Below are positions 35,727-42,893 of a stretch of 64,000 bases of DNA, piece by piece. The translations under genes were made by a program, and so were the position numbers. Every line of letters begins with the position of its first letter. The first letter of the stretch is position 1. The notes under the pieces were generated by a model, which did no database searches, was not told the DNA's origin, and saw only the letters and a list, made by a program, of their open reading frames with translations. The DNA is from an uncultured Lachnospiraceae bacterium. GTDB lineage: Bacteria; Bacillota; Clostridia; Lachnospirales; Lachnospiraceae. The stretch covers positions 1 to 64,000 of the forward strand of contig CACXUY010000008.1 of assembly GCA_902770965.1 (NCBI GenBank). The letters are read 5' to 3'.

Positions 35727-36158
35727 ATGTATCGGATAAAGATCGACAGGGAAAAATGTATCGGCTGCCTTACCTGCGTCACGGCATGTGTGGTGAGCCA
35801 TGAGACCGAGAGCGGCGACGCGAGAAACCGCGTCGTAATAGACAGCGAGACCACCCCGGCTCCGATTTTCTGCAGGCACTGCAACCGGCCGGAATGCGCC
35901 TACACCTGCATGACGGGCGCCATGTATAAGAATCCCGAGACCGGATTCGTGGAGTACAACAAGTATCAGTGCGCCAGCTGCTACATGTGCATCATGTCAT
36001 GTCCGTATGGCATTTTGAAATATGACAGCATCAGCCATAAGGAGATCATGAAGTGCAACATGTGTGTCCACAGGAGCGAAGACGGCAAGACGCCTGAACC
36101 TATGTGCGTTGAAAAATGTCCGATGCAGGCCATTACCTTAGAGGAGGTGTCCGCATGA
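35727..36158 (+). CDS. Four-cluster ferredoxin-type electron-transfer subunit
   Basis: A 143-residue iron-sulfur protein of the DmsB/HycB type with sixteen cysteines in four groups: CIGCLTCVTAC, CRHCNRPECAYTC, CASCYMCIMSC and CNMCVHR...CVEKC. It should hold four 4Fe-4S clusters and relay electrons between the FAD protein downstream and the molybdoenzyme upstream. It begins 3 bases after the reductase stop and overlaps the next gene by 4 bases. Confidence 0.9.
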   Translation: MYRIKIDREKCIGCLTCVTACVVSHETESGDARNRVVIDSETTPAPIFCRHCNRPECAYTCMTGAMYKNPETGFVEYNKYQCASCYMCIMSCPYGILKYDSISHKEIMKCNMCVHRSEDGKTPEPMCVEKCPMQAITLEEVSA

Positions 36159-37381
36159 GATACGTAGTGATCGGTTCCTCCGCAGCGGGGATAAACGCGA
36201 TACGTGAGCTTCGAAGATATGACGATGAAGGGGAAATAGTACTTGTCTCGAAGGATGAGAGCATCTATTCGAGGTGCATCCTGCATCAGTACCTTAGCGG
36301 CGAGCGCACGCTGGAACGTCTGAATTTTGCTGAGTATGATTTTGATAAAGTCTATAACGTGAAATGGATGAAGGGCAGGGAGGCCATCGGCCTTCGCCCG
36401 AAGGATCACGTCCTCGTGCTCGACGGAAACGAGGAGCTTCCCTATGACAAGCTTCTCATCGCGACGGGCTCGCATACGTTTATTCCGCCTATCAAGGGAC
36501 TGTCTGAGGCGGACAACTACATAGGCTTCAGGAACATAGACGATATCGAAGTCCTGAAAAAGGTGCCGGAGAAGGCGAAGAATATAGTTGTGCTGGGTTC
36601 AGGACTTATCGGCATAGACTGCGCCACTGGTTTTCTGCACATGGGAGTTAAGGTCACCCTCGTGGACTTTGCCGGCTGGCTCTTGAACAAACAGCTTGAT
36701 GAGCGGGCCGCGAAGACTTACATAGATGCCTTCAAGGAACAGGGCGTGGAGCAGTACTACGGAGTGGCGGTGAACGAAGTCCGCGTCAAGGACGGCAGGA
36801 TCTATGAGATAGTTCTTTCCGATGGCACTGTTCTGCCTTGCGGCTATCTTGTCATGACAGCCGGCGTCAGGTCAAACGTGGAGTTCCTGGCGGACAGCGG
36901 GCTTGAGCTTTCCAGATTCGGGCTTGTTTATGATGAATTCGGCCGCACATCCGACCCCGACATCTTCGGAGCCGGCGACGTATCGGGTCAGGGGCTTATC
37001 TGGCCCGTTGCCGTGAAGGAAGGCATGGTGGCTGCCGCGAACATGGCAGGCAAGCAGGAGAAGATGACGGATTTCTTCGCCAGCAAATCCACGATGAGCT
37101 TCCTCGGCATAAACACGATGTCGCTTGGCATGGTCACTCCCGAAGACGACAGCTACAGGGTGGATACCTATGACAAGGATGGGGTCTATAAGAAGGTCGT
37201 GTCCAAGGACGGCGTCATAGTCGGCGCGCTTCTTCAGGGTGATCTCGCGTATGGCGGAGTGCTGCAGCAGATGATAGCCAGGAAGCTTGACGTAAGAAGG
37301 GTTAAGAAGCCTCTGTTTGACATAGACTACTCTGATTTCTTCCATGTCGAGGAGGATCATCAGTTTGCGTACAAGGAGTGA
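36155..37381 (+). CDS. NAD(P)H/FAD-dependent oxidoreductase subunit
   Basis: A 408-residue flavoprotein of the pyridine-nucleotide-disulfide oxidoreductase class, similar to the N-terminal half of NirB and to the clostridial NarC-like reductases. FAD motif RYVVIGSSAAGINAIRELRR; LLIATGSHTFIPP; NAD(P) motif NIVVLGSGLIGIDCATGFLH; second FAD motif DPDIFGAGDVSGQG. It should oxidise NAD(P)H and feed the ferredoxin subunit. The start at 36155 overlaps the previous stop (ATGA) and follows GAGGAGGTGTCCGC. Confidence 0.88.
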   Translation: MRYVVIGSSAAGINAIRELRRYDDEGEIVLVSKDESIYSRCILHQYLSGERTLERLNFAEYDFDKVYNVKWMKGREAIGLRPKDHVLVLDGNEELPYDKLLIATGSHTFIPPIKGLSEADNYIGFRNIDDIEVLKKVPEKAKNIVVLGSGLIGIDCATGFLHMGVKVTLVDFAGWLLNKQLDERAAKTYIDAFKEQGVEQYYGVAVNEVRVKDGRIYEIVLSDGTVLPCGYLVMTAGVRSNVEFLADSGLELSRFGLVYDEFGRTSDPDIFGAGDVSGQGLIWPVAVKEGMVAAANMAGKQEKMTDFFASKSTMSFLGINTMSLGMVTPEDDSYRVDTYDKDGVYKKVVSKDGVIVGALLQGDLAYGGVLQQMIARKLDVRRVKKPLFDIDYSDFFHVEEDHQFAYKE

Positions 37382-37385
37382 TGAG

Positions 37386-38321
37386 ATGATGGAAAGATTG
37401 AAAAAGCTGCCCGTGCCCGTTCTTCCCACGTTCGTAGGTACCCTTACCCTTTCAAATGTTTATGGCGGCATGGGTTATACATGGCTGCGTTACCTGGTAA
37501 TGGCCATAACGACAGTGGTCATCATAGCGTATACAGTGAAGATCATCAAATATCCTAAGGTCTGCGCCGGTGAATACGCCAACACGGTGCCTGCCAGCCT
37601 CTATGCCGGCTTTACGATGTGCCTTATGATCCTGGGAAGCTTTTTCTATGAGCTGGGTCTGGGATTCGGCAAGGCCATATGGTTTGTTGCTGTTATCATC
37701 CACGCGGTCCATATCGTTGTCTTCACGTATAACAATGTGATAAAGAAGCGGGACATCAATACAACCGTCCCCAGCTGGTTCGTGACATACAATGGGATCA
37801 TGGTGAGCTGCGTGACCGGCGGCGCGATGAACGCGAAGGGCATGCTGAGCGTGATAACCGTCTACGGCATCATCATTTATCTGATCCTGATCCCTGTCAT
37901 GATCGTGAGGATGCTCAAGGTGGAAATGAAGCCGGCAGTCTATCACACCATGCCGGTTGTCCTGGCTCCCTGCAGTCTCTGCGTGGTGAGCCTCTGCAAT
38001 GTCTTCAGTGAGCCGAACCCCGCGCTCCTGTATTTCCTGTATTTCTGCGTGCTGGCATCACTGGCCTTCATTATCATAAAGCTGCCGGATTTCTTCTCTT
38101 TCCCCTTCGCTCCCGGCTTTGCGGGCCTGACCTTCCCCATGGCCATCGGCATCGTGGCGACGAACAAGATGGCGGCTTACCTCACGGCGCACGGCAATGA
38201 GGCGATGGCAAACGCGTGCAAGCAGCTTTCGGGGCTTCAGATATTGCTGACCTCCATGCTGGTGGGCTATGTGCTTGTGAATTTCACGAGGATGCTACTG
38301 AAGAAGGAGATGAGAGGCTGA
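37386..38321 (+). CDS. TDT-family (TehA/SLAC1-like) transporter
   Basis: A 311-residue membrane protein with about ten helices and the tellurite-resistance/dicarboxylate transporter pattern (PVPVLPTFVGTLTLSNVYGG; FAPGFAGLTFPMAIGIVATN). Family members move small anions such as C4-dicarboxylates, sulfite, tellurite or, in the plant SLAC1 branch, chloride and nitrate. Its place 4 bases after the reductase operon suggests it moves that enzyme's substrate or product; this is inference. The start at 37386 follows AAGGAGTGATG. Confidence 0.8.
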   Translation: MMERLKKLPVPVLPTFVGTLTLSNVYGGMGYTWLRYLVMAITTVVIIAYTVKIIKYPKVCAGEYANTVPASLYAGFTMCLMILGSFFYELGLGFGKAIWFVAVIIHAVHIVVFTYNNVIKKRDINTTVPSWFVTYNGIMVSCVTGGAMNAKGMLSVITVYGIIIYLILIPVMIVRMLKVEMKPAVYHTMPVVLAPCSLCVVSLCNVFSEPNPALLYFLYFCVLASLAFIIIKLPDFFSFPFAPGFAGLTFPMAIGIVATNKMAAYLTAHGNEAMANACKQLSGLQILLTSMLVGYVLVNFTRMLLKKEMRG

Positions 38322-38333
38322 ACGGTTATTATT

Positions 38334-38469
38334 GTAACTGCTCAGCACCCCAGACTCGGGATGCTGCGCATCCCTCGTTGTGGGGCGGCCAGAGGTGCTG
38401 CGCGCCTTGTCCGCCCCAAGATAATAGTAATAATACGTCCGAAGCGCAAGCACTTCGTCCTGTATTCAT
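38334..38469 (+). repeat. MITE-like element, right end missing
   Basis: It starts GTAACTGCTCAGCACCCC and follows the full-length copy at 4460 through the inner segment (GGGCGGCCAGAGG...CGTCCGAAGCGCAAGC), then stops at TCCTGTATTCATC without the closing arm. It fills the gap between the transporter and moeA. Confidence 0.85.
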
Positions 38470-38509
38470 CAAGGCGGCAGACCGCTGCCGTAGAATTTGG
38501 AGAACGGTG

Positions 38510-39751
38510 ATGGAATATACGCATGAATATGAAGCCGCCATAAGGCTGCTGCTGGATCGGGTATGCCCGGTTGACGCTGAAAATGTTCCGTTGGAATTAA
38601 GCGCTGAGAGAGTTCTGGCGGAGGATTTTCATGCGCGAGAGGATGTGCCTTCATTTGAACGATCCCCTTATGACGGCTATGCCCTTCGGTCAGCTGACAG
38701 TAGGGACGCGGGCGCGGAACATCCCATCGTTCTCCAAGTCATAGAAGAAATCCCTGCCGGAAGGACTCCCTCGCTGAAGCTTCGCGAAGGGACTGCCGCG
38801 AAGGTGATGACCGGCGCCATGCTTCCGGAAGGGGCGGATTGCGTAGTGATGTTTGAAAATACGGACGAATCCGTTCGAGGCGCGGTTCGGCTGTTCGCGC
38901 CTCTTTCACCGGGGGAGAATGTGGTCCGGATAGGCGAGGATGTGAGCAAGGGTGAGATCCTTGCGAAGGCAGGAACGATCATAGACCCTGGGCTGGCAGG
39001 CTCGCTTGCCGCTCAGGGCGTGACGAAGCCGCTTGTATACAAGATACCAAGGGCAGGACTTATATCCACCGGAAGCGAGGTGGTTTCGGCGGAGGGCGAA
39101 GTACCGCCGGGGAAGATCAGAAACTCAAACCGGTACTCTTTGACGGCCGCATTAAGAAGTGACGGCTGTGATGTGCGATGGTTTGGGGTCGCCGAGGATA
39201 AGACTGAGTCCATCGCGGAGCTGATCGCCTGCGCGCTTGAAGGCTGTGATATCGTGTTCCTGACGGGCGGGGTCTCGGTGGGAGACTATGATCTGACAGG
39301 AGAGGCCATGGAGGCGGCAGGAGTCGAGGTCCTTGTGCACGGAGTGGGCATAAAGCCGGGGATGGCCTGCTGCTACGGAGTGAAGAAGCAGAACCCGGGG
39401 CAGAAGCTTGTGATCGCCCTGTCGGGAAATCCTGCATCCGCACTGACCAATTATTACGGCATAGTACGTCCCTCAGTGAAGAAGCTTCGCGGTCTGACCT
39501 ACAGTGCGGATATATTTAATCGGGAATTATTTGACGTCAGGCTGGCTGAAGCTTTTCATAAAAAGAGCAGGGCGACGAGATTTCTCCGCGGGCAGCTCGT
39601 GATCCGGGAAGGGCAGGCTGTGATGGAGCTCTCCCAAGATCAGGGCAATATCGTGCTGTCGAGCACCATAGGGGCGAACATGATGGCTATCGTGCCGGCG
39701 GGGAGTGCGCCTCTCAAGGCAGGGACTGTTTTGAAGGGGTTTTTACTTTAA
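38510..39751 (+). CDS. moeA: Molybdopterin molybdenumtransferase MoeA
   Basis: A 413-residue enzyme that inserts molybdenum into adenylylated molybdopterin. Seen: EDVPSFERSPYDGYALRSAD, KVMTGAMLPEGADCVVMFE, AGLISTGSEVV, VFLTGGVSVGDYDLTGEAME, VGIKPGMACCYG and ALSGNPASALTNYY. All three core domains and the C-terminal domain IV are present. The start at 38510 follows TTGGAGAACGGTG; the frame is open further upstream only because it runs through the MITE copy. First of three cofactor genes behind the reductase. Confidence 0.94.
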   Translation: MEYTHEYEAAIRLLLDRVCPVDAENVPLELSAERVLAEDFHAREDVPSFERSPYDGYALRSADSRDAGAEHPIVLQVIEEIPAGRTPSLKLREGTAAKVMTGAMLPEGADCVVMFENTDESVRGAVRLFAPLSPGENVVRIGEDVSKGEILAKAGTIIDPGLAGSLAAQGVTKPLVYKIPRAGLISTGSEVVSAEGEVPPGKIRNSNRYSLTAALRSDGCDVRWFGVAEDKTESIAELIACALEGCDIVFLTGGVSVGDYDLTGEAMEAAGVEVLVHGVGIKPGMACCYGVKKQNPGQKLVIALSGNPASALTNYYGIVRPSVKKLRGLTYSADIFNRELFDVRLAEAFHKKSRATRFLRGQLVIREGQAVMELSQDQGNIVLSSTIGANMMAIVPAGSAPLKAGTVLKGFLL

Positions 39752-39788
39752 GGTTTTGTCATGATACTGAAAGGGGGTGACACTGACT

Positions 39789-40808
39789 GTGGTTGATACA
39801 TTTGGAAGAGAGATAAACTATCTGAGGCTTTCGGTGACAGAACGCTGCAATCTGCGCTGCCGCTACTGCATGCCGGAGTGCGGTATTGAGAAGAAGCCTC
39901 ATTCTGAGATCCTCACGGAAGAAGAGATGGTAATGGCGGTCAGTGTCGCCGCCGGGCTTGGCATAAAGAAGCTTCGTATCACCGGAGGGGAGCCTCTCAT
40001 CAAGCCGAACATCCTCTCCATATGCAGGCATATGTCGGAGATAGGAGGCATAGAAGAGGTCAGTATTACGACCAATGGGCTGCGGCTGAAGGAGTATGCC
40101 AAGGACTTGGCTGCTGCAGGCGTATCGCGGGTCAATATCAGCTTGGACACCCTTGATAAAGAGAAATATGCCTACATTACGCGGAGAGGTGAGCTGGACG
40201 GCGTGTTCGACGGGATCGAAGCTGCCCTCGCGGCAGGCTTCTCGAAGGTAAAGCTTAACACTGTGTTGATCGGCGGCTTCAATGATGATGAGATACGTCC
40301 CCTGGCCATGCTCACGAGGAAATATCCCGTTGATGTAAGGTTCATTGAGCTGATGCCTATGTATGACAGCGGCGATTTCGGGGCTGAAGCATTCATTTCC
40401 TGCGAAAAGGTTCTGGAGGAGCTGCCGGAGCTGATGCCTGAACCCATGCCCGAACCGCTGTCTACATCAGCGCGGGTAGGTGAGCAATCCCCTGAGCGGC
40501 CGCTTGCTTCAGCGAAGGAGGGAGTTGCCCGACTATACAGGCTTCCGGGGGCATATGGCAGGGTAGGTCTGATATCTGCCATGAGCTGTGATTTCTGCGC
40601 GGAGTGCAGCCGCATAAGGCTGATGGCAGACGGCGCTATTAAGCCGTGCCTGCACTATGACAGGGAGTTTATGATAAAAGGGCTTGATGAAGACGGCATG
40701 AGAGAGAAATTTGTGGAAGCCATAGCCGCAAAGCCTAAGCGGCATGGATGGCTGTCCTACGCAAACAGAAGCAACGCCGGCCGAAACATGAACATGATCG
40801 GGGGATGA
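39789..40808 (+). CDS. moaA: GTP 3',8-cyclase MoaA
   Basis: A 339-residue radical-SAM enzyme for the first step of molybdopterin synthesis. The SAM cluster is CNLRCRYC (about residues 20-27), then ITGGEPLIKPNILSICRHM and NISLDTLDKEKYAYITRRG. The C-terminal second cluster is CDFCAECSRIRL...CLHYD. It ends in the typical GG. An unusual insert of about 30 residues (ELMPEPMPEPLSTSARVGEQ and onward) precedes the second cluster and includes a short repeat. The start is probably the GTG at 39789, 11 bases from GGGGG; a GTG at 39777 overlaps that site. Confidence 0.94.
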   Translation: MVDTFGREINYLRLSVTERCNLRCRYCMPECGIEKKPHSEILTEEEMVMAVSVAAGLGIKKLRITGGEPLIKPNILSICRHMSEIGGIEEVSITTNGLRLKEYAKDLAAAGVSRVNISLDTLDKEKYAYITRRGELDGVFDGIEAALAAGFSKVKLNTVLIGGFNDDEIRPLAMLTRKYPVDVRFIELMPMYDSGDFGAEAFISCEKVLEELPELMPEPMPEPLSTSARVGEQSPERPLASAKEGVARLYRLPGAYGRVGLISAMSCDFCAECSRIRLMADGAIKPCLHYDREFMIKGLDEDGMREKFVEAIAAKPKRHGWLSYANRSNAGRNMNMIGG

Positions 40809-40812
40809 TAGT

Positions 40813-41325
40813 ATGGATAATCCGGTTCTGGGGGTCGCGGGATATTCAGGTTCCGGCAAAACAACCCTTATCTGCAATCTGATAAAAATTATGAAGGAAA
40901 AGGGCATACGCACGGCGGTGATAAAGCATGATGTCCATGGAATCAGCGAGGACGATGATACCAAGGATACGGGGCGTTTCAGAAGAGCCGGAGCATGCCT
41001 CGTGAAGCTCTGCTGCGGCCGAGGCAAGATAGAAGAAGAGGAAAGAATGCTCGACGCGGCGATAGCAGAGGTCTCCAGCGCGGCTGTGGATATAGATATC
41101 ATCTTAGTAGAAGGCTTCAAACGTCTTAAAATCCCGAAGCTCGGAATCGCAAGGCGAGCAACAGGCAAAGGCCTTAGCTCTGCCAGATCAGGATTTCTGG
41201 CCGTGGTCTCGGATGTTTATGAGCCGGATAAGGGACTGCGTCAATTCGCGCTGGACGATTATGAGGGAATCTGCGAGTTTGTCATGGAGAGATTGATTTC
41301 TGAACGAAGAGTCTTATACCTATAA
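40813..41325 (+). CDS. mobB: Molybdopterin-guanine dinucleotide biosynthesis protein MobB
   Basis: A 170-residue GTP-binding P-loop protein that assists MobA. The P-loop is GVAGYSGSGKTTLI (about residues 7-20); TAVIKHDVHG and DTKDTGRFRRAGA follow, and ILVEGFK near residue 98. It begins 4 bases after moaA. A terminator follows at once, ending the molybdenum block. Confidence 0.93.
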   Translation: MDNPVLGVAGYSGSGKTTLICNLIKIMKEKGIRTAVIKHDVHGISEDDDTKDTGRFRRAGACLVKLCCGRGKIEEEERMLDAAIAEVSSAAVDIDIILVEGFKRLKIPKLGIARRATGKGLSSARSGFLAVVSDVYEPDKGLRQFALDDYEGICEFVMERLISERRVLYL

Positions 41326-41326
41326 A

Positions 41327-41376
41327 AAAGAACGGCAAATAATCCTGAGAGGGATCTCATGCCGTTCCTTTTTTGT
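41327..41376 (+). terminator. Terminator after mobB
   Basis: AAAGAACGGCA pairs with TGCCGTTCCTTTTTT around an inner loop, with a T-run. Confidence 0.85.
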
Positions 41377-41377
41377 C

Positions 41378-41406
41378 TTGACATAAAAGGAATTCGCAAC
41401 TAAAAT
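41378..41406 (+). promoter_or_regulatory. Promoter of the aldo/keto reductase gene
   Basis: TTGACA (41378-41383), 17 bases, TAAAAT (41401-41406). It overlaps the end of the mobB terminator T-run. The leader of about 220 bases contains a MITE copy and no other gene. Confidence 0.75.
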
Positions 41407-41479
41407 AGTAAATAGTACAATGAAAATGTAGATTTTTCGTTTCATCATTTTCTTCAGTTCCTGTCCTGTCAGAATATTG

Positions 41480-41555
41480 CTAATTATTCATCGCCTCTGG
41501 CCGCCCCGAAACGAGGGACGCGCAGCATTTCTAGTCTGGGGTGCTGAATAATAAT
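41480..41555 (-). repeat. MITE-like element, deleted copy
   Basis: Left end TAATTATTCATCGCC and right end GGGGTGCTGAATAATAAT. On the minus strand it matches the first third of the full-length element (CGCGTCCCTCGTTTCGGGGC), with the centre deleted. It lies in the leader of the next gene. Confidence 0.75.
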
Positions 41556-41633
41556 GATAATCGATATGCAGTATCGGAAACATGATCACTCAGTATTTAT
41601 GTTCGATAATACGGATTAGAGGAGGAGCGGGAC

Positions 41634-42749
41634 ATGTCAGATTATTTTGGGAAGGATGTTCCTAAGCTGGGGTTCGGGCTGATGAGGCTGCCGCGCAAGG
41701 GACCGTTCACGGATGTGGAGCAGGTCAAAAAGATGGTGGATCTTTTCCTGGCAGCAGGCTTTACATATTTTGATACCGCATTTATATATCCCGGATCAGA
41801 GGCAGCGATAAAAAAAGCCTTGGTGGACCGTTATCCGAGGGAGAGGTATACGCTGTGTACCAAGATAAACGCCTTCGTGCTGGCTCCGACTGAGAAGGCG
41901 GCAAAGGACCAGTTCTATACCAGCCTTAAGAGGACAGGGGCGGGTTTTTTTGACTATTATCTACTCCATTCTTTCATGGAGAACAATTACAGGCGATACG
42001 ACAAGTTTCATCTGTGGGATTTCGTAAAAGAGCAAAAAGAGAAGGGGCTGATAAAGCATTTCGGCTTTTCCTTTCATGCGGGTCCTAAGCTTCTTGACCA
42101 GATACTGACGGAGCACCCCGAGGTGGATTTCGTCCAGCTCCAGATAAATTACGCGGACTGGGAGAATCCGTCCATAGCGTCCAGGGCGAATTATGAGGTC
42201 GCGAGAAAGCATGGCAAATCAATCACGGTCATGGAACCTGTAAAGGGAGGAAGGCTGGCAAAGCCTCCGAAGGAAGTGCAGAAATTATTCGAAGGATACC
42301 ACCCGGATATGTCCTGCGCATCCTGGGCGATCAGGTTCGTCGCGTCGCTGGACGGCATCATCACGGTGCTTTCGGGCATGTCGAATATCGAGCAGATGGA
42401 AGATAATCTTTCTTATATGAGAAACTTTAAACCACTGAATGAGGAAGAGCAGAGGATAATACAGGAGGCGCAGCGCTTCCTGGGACATTCTGCCACCATT
42501 CCATGCACGGCCTGCCGTTACTGCGAAGAAGGCTGCCCGAAAAAGATAAGGATACCTGATATATTTGCCGCGATGAACAAGAAGATCGGAAACGGACTGA
42601 CCGCCGAGGCCGAGGCGGCATACGAGGAGGCTGTGTCTGGAGGAAGCCGGGCATCCGATTGCATAGGATGCGGACATTGTGAGCAGGTCTGTCCCCAGCA
42701 TTTGCCTGTCGCCGAGCATCTGAAAAAAGCGGTCGGAATGTTCGAATGA
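41634..42749 (+). CDS. Aldo/keto reductase with two 4Fe-4S motifs
   Basis: A 371-residue protein. The N-terminal barrel has the catalytic tetrad in FDTAFIYPGSEAAIKKAL (Asp and Tyr), YTLCTKI (Lys) and YYLLHSF (His). A C-terminal ferredoxin domain carries CTACRYCEEGC and CIGCGHCEQVC. Such fused proteins are common in anaerobic Clostridia; the substrate is unknown. The start at 41634 follows AGAGGAGGAGCGGGAC. Its stop lies in the first unit of a 15-bp tandem array that leads into the next gene. Confidence 0.88.
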   Translation: MSDYFGKDVPKLGFGLMRLPRKGPFTDVEQVKKMVDLFLAAGFTYFDTAFIYPGSEAAIKKALVDRYPRERYTLCTKINAFVLAPTEKAAKDQFYTSLKRTGAGFFDYYLLHSFMENNYRRYDKFHLWDFVKEQKEKGLIKHFGFSFHAGPKLLDQILTEHPEVDFVQLQINYADWENPSIASRANYEVARKHGKSITVMEPVKGGRLAKPPKEVQKLFEGYHPDMSCASWAIRFVASLDGIITVLSGMSNIEQMEDNLSYMRNFKPLNEEEQRIIQEAQRFLGHSATIPCTACRYCEEGCPKKIRIPDIFAAMNKKIGNGLTAEAEAAYEEAVSGGSRASDCIGCGHCEQVCPQHLPVAEHLKKAVGMFE

Positions 42750-42877
42750 AATAAATACGAATGAGATAAATGCGAATGAGACAAATGCGAATAAGACAAA
42801 TGCGAATAAGACAAATGCAAATGAGATAAATGCGAATGAGACAAATGCAAATGAGATAAATGCGAATGAGATAAATA
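42743..42877 (+). repeat. 15-bp tandem array starting at a stop codon
   Basis: Nine contiguous 15-base units with consensus CGAATGAGATAAATG. The first unit (CGAATGAAATAAATA) contains the aldo/keto reductase stop codon TGA at 42747-42749. Confidence 0.92.
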
Positions 42878-42893
42878 CGGTTGAAAGGAGGAC

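Noticed and set aside
38216-38509. Longer N-terminus for MoeA
   Set aside because: The extension reads through the end of the transporter gene and a MITE copy; a good ribosome site and the family start are at 38510.
42743-42877. CRISPR array
   Set aside because: Units are contiguous 15-mers without unique spacers, and no cas genes are present. The other arrays in the window fail in the same way.
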